Source: Toxotes chatareus (lineage: Eukaryota > Chordata > Actinopteri > Toxotidae). Taken from it: a stretch of DNA of 64,000 nucleotides. Positions 12,401-20,499 of this stretch are shown piece after piece. Numbering within the stretch: the stretch's first letter is position 1; each line of letters opens with the position of its first letter. The stretch is taken from assembly GCA_016801885.1 (NCBI GenBank), contig CM028892.1:4906114-4970113 (forward strand). Reading direction: 5' to 3'. The notes under the pieces are model-generated. The model did not search any database. It saw only the letters and a list, made by a program, of their open reading frames with translations, and was not told the DNA's origin. The position numbers and the translations under genes were made by a program.

Positions 12401-15218
12401 CAGCTTTCTGAACATCAGCCACTGGCGTCTCATGTAATCCAATGCCACTATCGTGCTCTGCCTTATTCATCCCCTCAATTGTCTCTGGTTTTTCCTCGCT
12501 TTCGTTCGTAGGGGCTCCTGATTTGCTTGGTGAGACACTTCTCTCTTTTTCCTCTGTCAAATCTTTTGAGGACTCTTCTGCCACTGAAGAGTGTTTCACC
12601 TCTTTTGCTTTGGACTCTACAAGCAGACGGCCGTCTGCAGCCTCTTCTACAACATCCTTTCTGTCTTGGTTACCCAGCTCGACTGAGGAGGTGTCAGGGA
12701 GATTTTTATCTTTCACAGAGGGAGGAGGAGGTTCGGTCGAGGCGAGCTGAGGTTCATCTTCTTTCATAGCAGACTCAGAAGATGCCTTACTGAAACACTC
12801 TTCAGGCTGGGCTGTGAGTTTGAAGGATACTGTACAACTCTGTGCTGAGTGATATTTGCTAAAAGCTTTGCTAGCAGCATCCACAAAAGCTAGCCAATAC
12901 AGTCAAGCCGAGGCCCTCTGCACATAGATACAGTAGCTCTCCATCAAGCAAAACACACAGCACAGTGTATTTTGTGGCAGGCCACAACAGCACAGGGGGA
13001 TCACAGCACCTAAGATAGCGTGCAGAACTGGAATGAAGGAATGAGTTGCATGATGTTAGATGATAAGAAATAAATGTACACAAATATATTGAATTCCTAT
13101 TGCAATACACAAGGATTGACAAAAATGGTCAACCCCATGATTACATTAGAAGAAACTTTCATTTGATGCAGTTAGCTGTTAATGGCACGATTAAAGTTTC
13201 TACTGCAAGTAAAGGAATGTTGTGGATGTGTGGATAAAATTATCAAAGTAAATTTATATAAATTAATATATAGAATATATTATATTGTTGATTTAATTAA
13301 CCTTAGAGATAAGGATGATGATAAATGTCCAATGAGAGTGGATTATAATGCCCAAAGTGAGATCTTAGTAACAATAGGAAAACAGGATTATCCTATGCCT
13401 TGGGATGAAATGAAAACAACATTGAAACTCAAAGCGAGTGATACACAACAGACTTAAAATACATTCAGGACTGATTCATGAAGCACCCATTCAGGTGGGT
13501 GTACTCAGAAACACTTTCTTGCACACAATATTCCAGCAAAACCCACATAAAAAAATACAGACAACTAATTCTAGACAGTTTAGACAGTGATATTTGCATT
13601 TGCAATGTAGCTGGCAATACAAGTGCAGAAATGATCAACTACAACATGGTTGATCAGGTTTTTCTAATGTCGCTCCAATGAAAAGCAAATGGTTATGTTT
13701 TGCATGAAAAAGCACAAAATCAAAATGCTACGTCACATCGTTTTGCAAACGGCAACTTCAGGTACTGAAGCAGAAGCTCAAGGATTTCAGGGCAACAAAG
13801 CTGGAGAAAGATTGGCAGCAAAGCCTCAGTTGCATCACATCTGATAAATCAAGAGCAGAAGGTTTTTGTGCTCATCAACAGAGCACAAGAGGATCATGCA
13901 AAAGAGGTAATGGACAGCTCCACATTTACTCTTTATACATCCACACACAAAACCCCGTAAAACCACACACACCTTTTTGTGATGGGCTGTGTTCACCTTG
14001 ATGACTTCCTCCATTGAGGACCTCAGGTGTCTGGGCTTGCTGGCAGCCCAAAGCCTGGGGCTCTGTTAAACAATCTGCCTGCTCTAAGAGCAAATCTCCT
14101 GGCTGCTCATATGTCACTTCCTCTTGGTAACTGCCGGGCTCCTCAGGAGCCTCCTCCTCATCCTGCTGTTGACTGAGAACCTCTACTTTATCTTCTTTGA
14201 GCAGGGAAGGGAGACACATGGATGAGACATGGAGGACAACAAAACTGGGGTTACATGGTTTGCAAGACACTTTCAGCTCTGATGGAGATGTATGGGATGC
14301 AATCAACATACCAAGCGTAGTCCTGATAGATAAAGATTTAACAACATTAATTTTAAATAACCTTTAAAAAGAGTTTGACTTTAAAATAATAGTTACATCT
14401 TCAAATATATGCAACTTTAACTTTAAAAATATTTTACAGAAAAACATTACAGTCTGATAAAAAGTCTGATAAAAAAAATCTCTCTGGATTTTTTTCTGTA
14501 TCTTGTGTACAGTAAACCCTAAAGCATGCAGTGGGACTATATGATTCTACATTTTGGTGATTGCATGCCACGTGCAAAAAAGGAAATGACTGGAAAACAG
14601 ACTGTGCTGTTCCCTGTGAGTGAAGAGCTGAAAGTCAAGCTGTGATTTACTCTTGGAGTAATGAGCAAAAGAACAACAAAAGGAGAAGCTGAGAGGGGAA
14701 AGCAGACTAATGAGATGAAGGGCTCCAGTGGCAGGTCATGTACTGTTGCCTAAAGGGAGGAAGGATGTTTGTGTTGTGGTCTAGCTCTTGTATCCAGGGT
14801 CAACTCTAGTAACATACTGGTGTGTGTTAGGAAAAGGAATATCAAACTAATACTGGTAAAATGGACCAAAGTGGATAGGACAGTGTGGCACATGCTGCAG
14901 ACTCCTTAAAGGTGGTATGATGATCAGCTGACATGCAAAGCAACAGCGGACCCTGAGACTAAACACTAGGGGATCAGAAGAAAGAGGAGGAGTGGCTGCT
15001 GTGCTTTGAGAACAATCTCTTGAAATCCTCCAGACTGAGTGTTTGGTGTCTTCGTTTAGAGATTTTTTTTTTGCCACTCTCACCACCATTCACACTCTCA
15101 TGCTGGATGGGTCTGGAGTGGTTATAAGTGTGTGTACCTTGTGCCACGGGCCCAATCTGCTCAGCGGATGGAGAGGGGGGAGGGGAGGGAGGCAAATTGG
15201 CTGAGTCATCCACTGCGA

Positions 15219-15264
<46 letters not shown>

Positions 15265-16361
15265 CAGACACACCGGGAAGACAAGACATGGATGGGAGGA
15301 AGGAAATGAAAAACTAATAACTCAAAGCTGACCTTATCTTTGTGGGTGGCCCCTCTTTGAGTTTGAAATGATGGTGGTTGTGTGTGTGTGTGTCTCTGAT
15401 GAGTTGTGGATGTGGAACACAAATCCCATCCTCCTCTGGGATTTGATTAGTGGCCTGTTGGACTCTCCAGTGCAGATAAATAGAGACAGAGCACTAACTT
15501 ACCTTAGATGGTGTCAAGAAATGCCCAAAAAACATCACATTCTGATTCACATGACAGCAGCTCAATATTCAGATTTAGCAAAGAAATATTAAATATATAG
15601 TGAATCATATTGTTTACATTCGATTCACTATTTTTTTTTAAAAAAGGTAAACCTGTTTTCCAGAGATATACAAAAAAAACATGGTGAAAACATGCTCTGG
15701 TATGTAACCATGACATGAAAAGTAAGCCACCAAGTAAGCAGCTTAATCCTCTTTTCTATCTCATTTATCCTGTTCTTCCCTTTTTAAAAAAGAATTCTTC
15801 AACTTCTTCAGTCTCTCCCTTTTTCTTTGCTTCATTTTCTTCTCAATATACTGAACCTCTCTGTCTTTCTGTATGTTTCTTCCACTCCACAACATCTAAC
15901 ATCCACCAACCTAGGTCCTGACACAATGGCTATTATGCTTTATTTTAACCATGCCAAGTGTCTTGAGGGATCAGAACGATGTCGTCTGGCCCTTGGCAGA
16001 GCTGCTACAGCAGGTTGTTCATGTTCACCACTCAATCAAATGTGAAACCATTTGATCTGTTCAAGTGCCTTTTGGGGATTGATCGCTCTTGCCTGGAACT
16101 ATGGAACCAATCACATTTACCCACAGCCATCTGGCAGTGAGTGTAAGCAGTCCAATCAATGTCACTGACCCAGTAAGGCATGCACATGCACACTTGCAAA
16201 CACACCATGCCCGTGTTTCTACCTGTTGTTCCAGGATGTGCAGCTGCTCCACCGTGGTATCCGTTCTCCCTGTAGCCGGAGCTGTAGGCGGAGTACCCAT
16301 TCTCACCGTTTTCTTGGCCGTTGGAGGCCCAGTGCTCGTCTGGCTGTCGACCGTCTGCCAT
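287..16361 (-). CDS. map2: map2: microtubule-associated protein 2, complete coding region, 17 coding exons
   Basis: MAP2 binds and stabilises microtubules, chiefly in neuronal dendrites. Coding exons in transcript order: 16361-16223, 15212-15138, 14194-13973, 12844-10073, 9891-9694, 9485-9348, 8504-8449, 7942-7922, 7601-7416, 7303-7189, 6983-6927, 6162-5852, 2845-2753, 2096-2004, 1295-1214, 725-613, 496-287. Lengths sum to 4881 nt, giving 1626 aa plus stop, with matching phases at every junction. Landmarks shared with mammalian MAP2: start MADGRQ; NLPPSPPPSPS; RRKSVP; QLEDLGYCVF; DDETTID; SIMTEQ; SPEKRSSLPRP; VIRTPPKSPSS; LPDLKNVKSKIGS; SINLLESPQL; ending ALAKQGL. These separate it from tau and MAP4. 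Order is projection domain, basic proline-rich linker, five tubulin-binding repeats, conserved C-terminal tail. The 93-nt, 82-nt and 113-nt repeat exons have the same sizes as MAPT exons 10, 11 and 12. Which exons are used together cannot be seen from DNA. Confidence 0.95.
613..725 (-). CDS. map2: map2 tubulin-binding repeat exon R4-type (113 nt)
   Basis: Exon of 113 nt, the same size as MAPT exon 12, entering in phase 1 and leaving in phase 0 with donor GTAAAA. It encodes the repeat with KLDFKEKAHAKVGSLDN followed by HVPGGGN. The KVGS motif replaces the KCGS of the preceding repeats, as in the fourth repeat of mammalian MAP2 and tau. Confidence 0.93.
1214..1295 (-). CDS. map2: map2 tubulin-binding repeat exon R3-type (82 nt)
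   Basis: Exon of 82 nt, the size of MAPT exon 11, between a TAG acceptor (1296-1298) and a GTACCA donor. It encodes IQIQSKKIDLSHVTSKCGS, then HHRPG. The KKIDLSHVTSKCGS core matches the repeat that follows the optional repeat in mammalian MAP2. Confidence 0.93.
2004..2096 (-). CDS. map2: map2 tubulin-binding repeat exon R2b (93 nt, phase 0/0)
   Basis: Exon of 31 codons with acceptor CCCAG and donor GTGAGT. It starts VMIPSVKLDFSHVQSKCGS and ends GGGN. It shares the core KLDFSHVQSKCGS with the next upstream 93-nt exon at 2753-2845, so the two look like products of tandem exon duplication. Both are phase 0 at each end and could be included or skipped independently. The first residues contain a proline not seen in the sister exon. 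Confidence 0.9.
2753..2845 (-). CDS. map2: map2 tubulin-binding repeat exon R2a (93 nt, phase 0/0)
   Basis: Exon of 31 codons with acceptor TTTTAG and donor GTATGT. It encodes VHILTEKLDFSHVQSKCGS, then a KHTPKGGN end. This is the counterpart of the alternatively spliced second repeat (MAPT exon 10, MAP2 4R exon). Inclusion changes repeat number without altering the frame. Confidence 0.92.
3598..3656. repeat. imperfect (CA)n microsatellite
   Basis: Alternating CA with a few interruptions (TCACAC, AGACAC), about 55-60 bp, inside the map2 intron. Confidence 0.9.
3840..3960. repeat. diverged AT-rich dispersed repeat copy
   Basis: Shows the repeated signature of clustered ATTAAT and CAATTGAC words (attaattcatcagtcaattg; a second caatcaattgac), also seen near 20096, 36052, 43744, 46470 and 53858. 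It resembles a non-autonomous repeat that I recall as common in percomorph fishes. Family name and boundaries are not determinable here. Confidence 0.45.
5852..6162 (-). CDS. map2: map2 exon: basic proline-rich linker and first tubulin-binding repeat (R1)
   Basis: Exon of 311 nt, phase 1 to 0, with TAG acceptor and GTAACG donor. It encodes a Ser/Thr-Pro-rich stretch (STPGSS, TPGTPPSYS, SRTPGSHTPKS), the motif VAVIRTPPKSPSS, then LPDLKNVKSKIGSTANLKHQ and PKGGQ, which is repeat 1. Many S/T-P sites are present, as expected for proline-directed kinases that regulate MAP2 binding. This is the strongest single family identifier in the gene. Confidence 0.95.
6315..6383. repeat. (GT)n followed by (GAT)n microsatellites
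   Basis: A GT run (about 6315-6336) and, after a short spacer, GAT/TGA triplets (about 6354-6383) in a map2 intron. Confidence 0.9.
6927..6983 (-). CDS. map2: map2 exon, 57 nt, Ser/Arg-rich linker (phase 1/1)
   Basis: Eighteen whole codons plus split codons. It encodes IRTESRADSRSGRAPSMAG after joining to the neighbouring exons. Acceptor CCAAAG follows a long pyrimidine tract and the donor is GTAGAC. It corresponds in place to human MAP2 RSEPIRRAGKSGTS. Length divisible by three and equal phases mean it can be skipped in frame. Confidence 0.85.
7189..7303 (-). CDS. map2: map2 exon, 115 nt, containing SPEKRSSLPRP
   Basis: Phase 0 to 1, acceptor TTCAG, donor GTAAGA. It encodes YRSPEKRSSLPRPAKSL, which lines up with human MAP2 TKSPEKRSSLPRPSSIL, a nearly invariant patch of the linker. 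It joins to the downstream 57-nt exon by a split serine codon (T|CG). Confidence 0.93.
7416..7601 (-). CDS. map2: map2 exon, 186 nt symmetric cassette in the proline-rich linker
   Basis: Open for exactly 62 codons with phase 0 at both ends, acceptor GCCCAG and donor GTAAAA. The product is rich in Ser, Pro, Arg and His (SPTRAVLLKMAVQRRGS at its start, SLKRSPLVEAELREA in the middle). I do not recognise a direct mammalian MAP2 match, so it is placed from open frame, splice sites and phase continuity. It is probably an optional exon. Confidence 0.7.
7922..7942 (-). CDS. map2: map2 candidate 21-nt microexon (QSRQRKP)
   Basis: Seven codons, CAG to CCT, between a CTGTCTGTAG acceptor and a consensus GTGAGTAAAG donor. 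Phase 0 on both sides fits its neighbours. Several TGC words lie 15-30 nt upstream of the acceptor on the minus strand, the context known for neural SRRM4-dependent microexons. Inclusion is inferred, not shown. Confidence 0.62.
8449..8504 (-). CDS. map2: map2 exon, 56 nt, linker
   Basis: Phase 1 to 0, acceptor TTTCTTTGCAG, donor GTAAGT. It encodes VESHQPLSVAHQSRERTT, which aligns position for position in length (18 residues) with human GESALAPSVFKQAKDKVS at the same place. The upstream split codon G|GT gives glycine, as in human. Confidence 0.85.
9348..9485 (-). CDS. map2: map2 exon, 138 nt, basic linker with SPSRKS
   Basis: Phase 1/1, donor GTGAAC. It encodes a strongly basic stretch including SRSPSRKSVAKAAARHPRPA, then SARRKATG (human SPSRKFILKPAIKYTRP and VKRKTTAAG). 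The acceptor is CAGTAG, so either 9485 or 9482 may be the first base. The alternatives give V-G-M or G-M at the junction, both in frame. Confidence 0.9.
9694..9891 (-). CDS. map2: map2 exon, 198 nt, SIMTEQ region
   Basis: Phase 1/1, acceptor CTGCAG. It begins with DDKSIMTEQIEALP (human DDRSIMTEQLETIP) and contains TTERKVSRKVP (human STPERKVAKKEP), ending in a lysine run. The donor is weak (AAAG|GTTTCA) but is the only nearby site that keeps frame with the next exon. Joining it directly to 13973 gives a frame-preserving MAP2c-like form. Confidence 0.9.
10073..12844 (-). CDS. map2: map2 giant projection-domain exon (2772 nt)
   Basis: A single open exon of 924 codon equivalents, phase 1 at both ends, donor GTACTG. 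It is highly acidic with many Glu, Lys, Ser and Pro. Landmarks match the mammalian high-molecular-weight MAP2 insert: YFETSS, SYYELS, SLEQRSLSLN, LSEMLDLAGA, RRKSVPADV, QLEDLGYCVFSEY, then DDETTIDISILD near the 3' end. Acidic runs occur near the C-terminal third. The 5' edge is inferred from phase: 12844 (CAG acceptor) fits best, and an ACAG 15 nt further in also keeps phase. It is shorter than the mammalian exon, and I do not see the mammalian KDWFIEMP segment. Confidence 0.9.
12845..13972 (-). other. map2 intron
   Basis: AT-rich sequence with no recognisable exon. Open frames inside it are short and show no family match. Confidence 0.6.
13973..14194 (-). CDS. map2: map2 exon, 222 nt, acidic N-terminal segment
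   Basis: Phase 1/1, acceptor TCAAAG, donor GTGTGT. It encodes EDKVEVLSQQQDEEEAPEEP and continues Glu/Gln-rich to a SPSQKG end. It occupies the place of human DLLTASKMEFHDQQELTPS, with weak similarity. Phase continuity with both neighbours supports it. Confidence 0.82.
14195..15137 (-). other. map2 intron
   Basis: No exon or repeat of note recognised. Confidence 0.6.
15138..15212 (-). CDS. map2: map2 exon, 75 nt, NLPPSPPPSPS motif
   Basis: Phase 1/1, acceptor CTTCGCAG, donor GTACAC. It encodes VDDSANLPPSPPPSPSAEQ, matching human MAP2 ETANLPPSPPPSPASEQ. This proline-rich motif is characteristic of the MAP2 N-terminal region. Confidence 0.93.
15213..16222 (-). other. map2 intron; RII-binding exon not found
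   Basis: Includes a GA microsatellite (15221-15265) and AT-rich sequence. I looked for an exon resembling the PKA RII-binding helix that precedes NLPPSPPPSP in mammals and did not find one. Confidence 0.55.
15221..15265. repeat. (GA)n microsatellite
   Basis: About 45 bp of GAGA with a few A insertions. On the minus strand it forms the CT-rich tract just upstream of the 75-nt exon acceptor and may serve as an extended pyrimidine tract. Confidence 0.9.
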
Positions 16362-16398
16362 GCCTGCCTGCTGGGACACCGGGGAGGGGACGGGTCAC
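16223..16398 (-). CDS. map2: map2 first coding exon (start ATG at 16361-16359)
   Basis: Acceptor CTCCAACAG precedes a 37-nt 5' UTR portion (16362-16398), then ATG GCA GAC. It encodes MADGRQPDEHWASNGQENG, then repeats of ENGY with Tyr and Gly, to donor GTAGAA in phase 1. Human MAP2 starts MADERKDEAKAPHW, which supports this start. An upstream in-frame ATG at 16379 is in the intron and is not part of the exon. Confidence 0.88.
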
Positions 16399-18892
16399 CT
16401 GTTGGAGAAGATGAAGAGAAGGGGAAGATGAACATGAGGTATCCAAAAGCAGAGGATGGGGGAAAGCAAGTAGAAATTGGGATGAAGGTTAATAAGAAGA
16501 TGTGAGCCAAAATATACAACAAAAAGAGGAAGTCCTCTGAAGCATCTGATCTAATTCATGATGGATCCTTCATGGTGAAGTTCACAAGTCAGCCACAGGA
16601 GGGAGTAATGAGCCACATGGGTCCTCTACCAGCTCAGCCAACTGGTCTTTGTCTCAACATCCACGTGCTGAGACAGGAGGGAGAGGCCGACAAGCTATTC
16701 GTTGTCTCCTTGGTCATATTTCATTTGTTTTTCACTTTTGCAGTGCATGTGACTCCCACAGACAGTCAGTGCTTCAGATTTTATAAGCTTAAACAGGTGG
16801 AGCATGGCATCACAAGGTTTTAGATTTGATACCCACCTGTGCCAAACACACTCACACTCTCACTCACTGTTAAGGAATTAAAATACTGACTGAATAAAAA
16901 AGCATCAAACTAAAACCAACAGGTAGAAAAAAAAAAACACACAAAAAACAAGAACAGGAAAAAAAAAACGAAACGTGAACACACCCTTCATATCCCCTCA
17001 CCAGTGATAAGGAGGCTGTTCCCATGGCAACCAGAACAGGTCTTATAGGGGTCCAGCAGATGGGTTTGACAGGCTTACCCCATTCAGACAAAAAAGTGCT
17101 CAATACACACAAACACACACACACATCCAGACATTTAAGTGCAGCACATGACAGACAGCAGCACCCTCTGCCCACACTGTAGTGCAACAAGCTCTTTCCC
17201 ATTAATTTCAATAACAAAAGGCTGGTCCCAGTCAATGCATGCACTACTAAACTATCTCCATTCTAATCAAGCATGTTCGCTCATAAAAGCTGCCCCCTTT
17301 TCCCCTTCGGAGGAAACATATAATGTTGCTTTTTAAACATGATTAGCAGGGGGCCCTCCCTTGCCTGGCAGCTTAGCTAAATAGCATCATTATCATCAAG
17401 CAGCTGCAGCTAATTTCATCAAAACAAATCATCACTGCGACTCCTTTCTTCTTTCTCCCTCCGTCTCGTTTCTGATCTGTCTTTAAAACCATGAAACTTG
17501 GCTATCGCCGCCCACCAACTCTGACCTCATCCTCTTTGTCTTGCTTAAGCTGCTTTTTATTTATTTTTTTCTTCACTCCTCTTTTTCAAATTCAAATTCT
17601 GCTATTAGCCAATGTGAGATTGTACTACCCTTTGCTATTTGTCTCTTTCTTTCTCCTCTTTCTTTCAGCCTATTCCTCTTCCCTCCTCATTCCTCTCTAA
17701 GTCTCTCTCTCCTCTCCCTCCCTGCAGCGCTGCATGACGACAGGCTCACAGTGATCGGGCCTAATGTCTGCTGCAGTGGGAAGATGTGAGGATCAGAGGA
17801 GAAAGAAAAAAGGATGAGGAAGAGAGGAGGAGGGGGGAGGAGGAAAAAGACCTACTGACACTCAAAAGACACTGGGCCAAACTGTCTGAGACTGAAAATC
17901 TCAGCCCAGGCGAGTCTGGTCCCAGCTGTTGCTAAGGAAGAAAACGGGTGCGCTGACAGCCAGATTGTGCTGATGGTGGTTTAGAATTGCATTGACCTGC
18001 TTTCAGCTGCTGTTTTGGCAATAATATGCCGCACTTGGCTTTCACATAGTGTCCCTACAAAGGGTATCATAGACCTTAGCTGCTTACATAAATCCTCCGT
18101 GTTCTCATTTGATAGAAAGGCACTTAACTGCAGAGAAAAACACAAGCAGTGAACACCTTTTCCCACACAAATTCAAAAGCATTACACCACAGGGGTCCAG
18201 ACACACAGCAAAAATATTGTCTATAATTTGTTGGCTATGCTGATATTTTTATATTTGTCTGCTTTCTCTTATTAACAGACTGTAAAATACTAGGAACCAC
18301 CAGCCTTCGTTTGGCTGGATATTATTGAGCATATTATTCATATGAAAGTGGATAAAAATACAACAGGTCTACATCATATAAATGAAAACCTTTTAAATTC
18401 TGAATTTTTACCCTCAGGCTGGCTAATTCACTTAATTTATTCTCTAACTTTTTTACTCTATTAACATTAGAAAGTAAACTCATGCCAAATTGTTTATTTT
18501 TCTCCTTATGTCTGGGTGTGTCCACCCACCAGACCTTGCTCTCCAGGCACACACTGTCATCCTCGTGTGGTTAATGTGATCAGACATCACCCTCTCTCGT
18601 TGCTTCCTTTTAGCTGTTTACCAGTCTTATTGTGTTAGAGAGAAAAGGATAAAGTGTGCAATAGGCATGTTTCTAGACATAACACAAAAAAGCAGCAGGG
18701 CTTAAAAAGACATTTTCTGCTCTGAAGGAAAACATACTTGTTCTTTCCTCCGTTTTTCCCCCCACAATTACTCTCCCATTGGAGGATTTAATCTAACATT
18801 TACCAGTCCACAATTTACCTTATGGCAATTTGACAAAGTGCAGAAAAATAACGCTTTTATGAGCAGGAAAAACCCAGTTACAGTTACATAAA

Positions 18893-18919
18893 CATATATA
18901 TATATATATATATATATAT
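18893..18919. repeat. (AT)n microsatellite
   Basis: Perfect alternating AT of about 26 bp. Confidence 0.9.
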
Positions 18920-19637
18920 CTTAAAAACTGGTAGGAAAAGAAATACTTCAGTAAAGTGCAGGTCTGTCAAATCACTTCTAATTTGTTAAATTAGAAATGA
19001 GGTTATTACCCTTTCTGAAGGATCCCTAACTGTTAAATAATGTTTGAGTATTATATTTTCAGAAGGGCTCAGCAGTTAGCCCATGACTGCTCAGCATGTG
19101 GACCATCACACTTTCTAATCCTGAAAGGGTTAAATCAACAGTACTAGGAGTCAAAAAAGGACTGTCAAATCCCATCACGTCTCGGGACTGATGTCTTAAA
19201 TTGAACCTGCCAGCACGATCTCTTACAGAGATGAAGTGAAGGTACGGCAGCTGGCCTGAGGCTCGCTTGACTTCCACTGGGCTTCCTACTCTCTCCTCCC
19301 TCTTCGCTTTGTCTTTCAACTCCATCGTCTCACACTCTCACAGCCCCCAGCCACACTTTACTCTACCTTCCAGCCCCTGCATCCCTCTTTTCTACCGACA
19401 CCACCCCACCCCACCCCTAATCCGACCTCACTTCCCTCCCTGTCTGCGCCTCACCCCCCAGCCCCCACCCCTCAACCACCACCACCAGCCCCACCCCAAT
19501 CTGGGTCACTCATCACGCCTCCATGGAGCGCCGCTCACATCGGAATGTCACCATCCATTTAGGAGGGGAGGATGGAATCTCTGGCAGCCAGTCTCAGTAG
19601 GCCAACCTGGCCTTAATCCTCTGTGTGAGCAGCCGAG

Positions 19638-19662
19638 TGTGTGTGTGTGTGTGTGTGTGTGT
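19638..19662. repeat. (GT)n microsatellite
   Basis: Perfect alternating GT of about 24 bp. Confidence 0.9.
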
Positions 19663-20095
19663 ATCTGTCTGAAAACCTTCGTGTTTGCATCTAGAATCAG
19701 CTTGGTCTCATTCATGGGTTGATTTAGAGAAGAACATTATCTCTGAACACTTCTTAATGCATCCTAGGCCACTGCTGTCCAGAGCAATGCTGTGATTTGT
19801 TATTTAAACTTATTTTTTTTGGGAGAGAATATTTATTAACTCAAAATATTTTGTAAAGTCATTAGTTAAGGGGAAATTTCCAGGAAAATAAACAGTTTTT
19901 AGAGACAGTGCTACAGTAAGAAGGGTCACTGGTTTGTTTTTCCACTACTAATCAATAAATCTGCCAAATTACATGCAGCTTAACATGGACTACAGTTCCA
20001 ATATTATCACAAATAAGACTGATATGTTAAGAAACTGACTTGTAAACATGATTTATCTCAGCCTGAATGAGGTCCATGTGATATTTACTGCCATA

Positions 20096-20165
20096 GATTA
20101 ACTGATCTATTGAAAATTAATTTTGATAATTGACTAATCTTATAAAGCAAAAATGCCTCAAAGTT
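20096..20165. repeat. diverged AT-rich dispersed repeat fragment
   Basis: Contains attaactgatctattgaa and ttgactaatcttataaagca, matching the ATTAAT-rich family seen elsewhere in the window. Confidence 0.4.
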
Positions 20166-20475
20166 TACGGCTCTGACCTTTTAAATATGAATAATAGCTG
20201 GACTGTTGGTTGGACATGTGAGTTTGGGGAAAACTGTAATTGGCATTTTCACTCCTTTCAGACATTGAAGAGGACAGTAGGACAGTCAAGGTTGCCGTGA
20301 CCTGTAATCAACCCAGAATCCAGCAGCTTCCTCCTCCTCTGCCGCAGCAGCAGACGAGCGGATTACGTTTTGTTGACTCAGCAAAACGTGGGGGACTGAA
20401 GCATAACGAGCACTGCCAGTGAAGTGTGAATGAACAGTGTATATGGTGAACACCAGCATGACGAGCGAGGCACGC

Positions 20476-20499
20476 ACACACACACACACACACACACAT
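20476..20499. repeat. (CA)n microsatellite
   Basis: Alternating CA of about 24 bp. Confidence 0.88.

Noticed and set aside
10155..12769. Many plus-strand open frames opposite the large map2 exon
   Set aside because: Shadows of the acidic, Glu-rich coding sequence on the other strand; composition mirrors it and no family match.
13740..13910. Less AT-rich stretch in a map2 intron as a possible exon or pseudogene
   Set aside because: Frames are interrupted and no similarity recognised.
15502..15542. Possible 40-nt exon with a strong GTAAGT donor in a map2 intron
   Set aside because: The donor is good but the acceptor is poor, the length breaks frame between phase 1 exons, and the peptide does not match MAP2.
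17728..17770. Segment between pyrimidine tract and CTGCAG words as another 5' UTR exon
   Set aside because: No matching donor on the minus strand with adequate strength.
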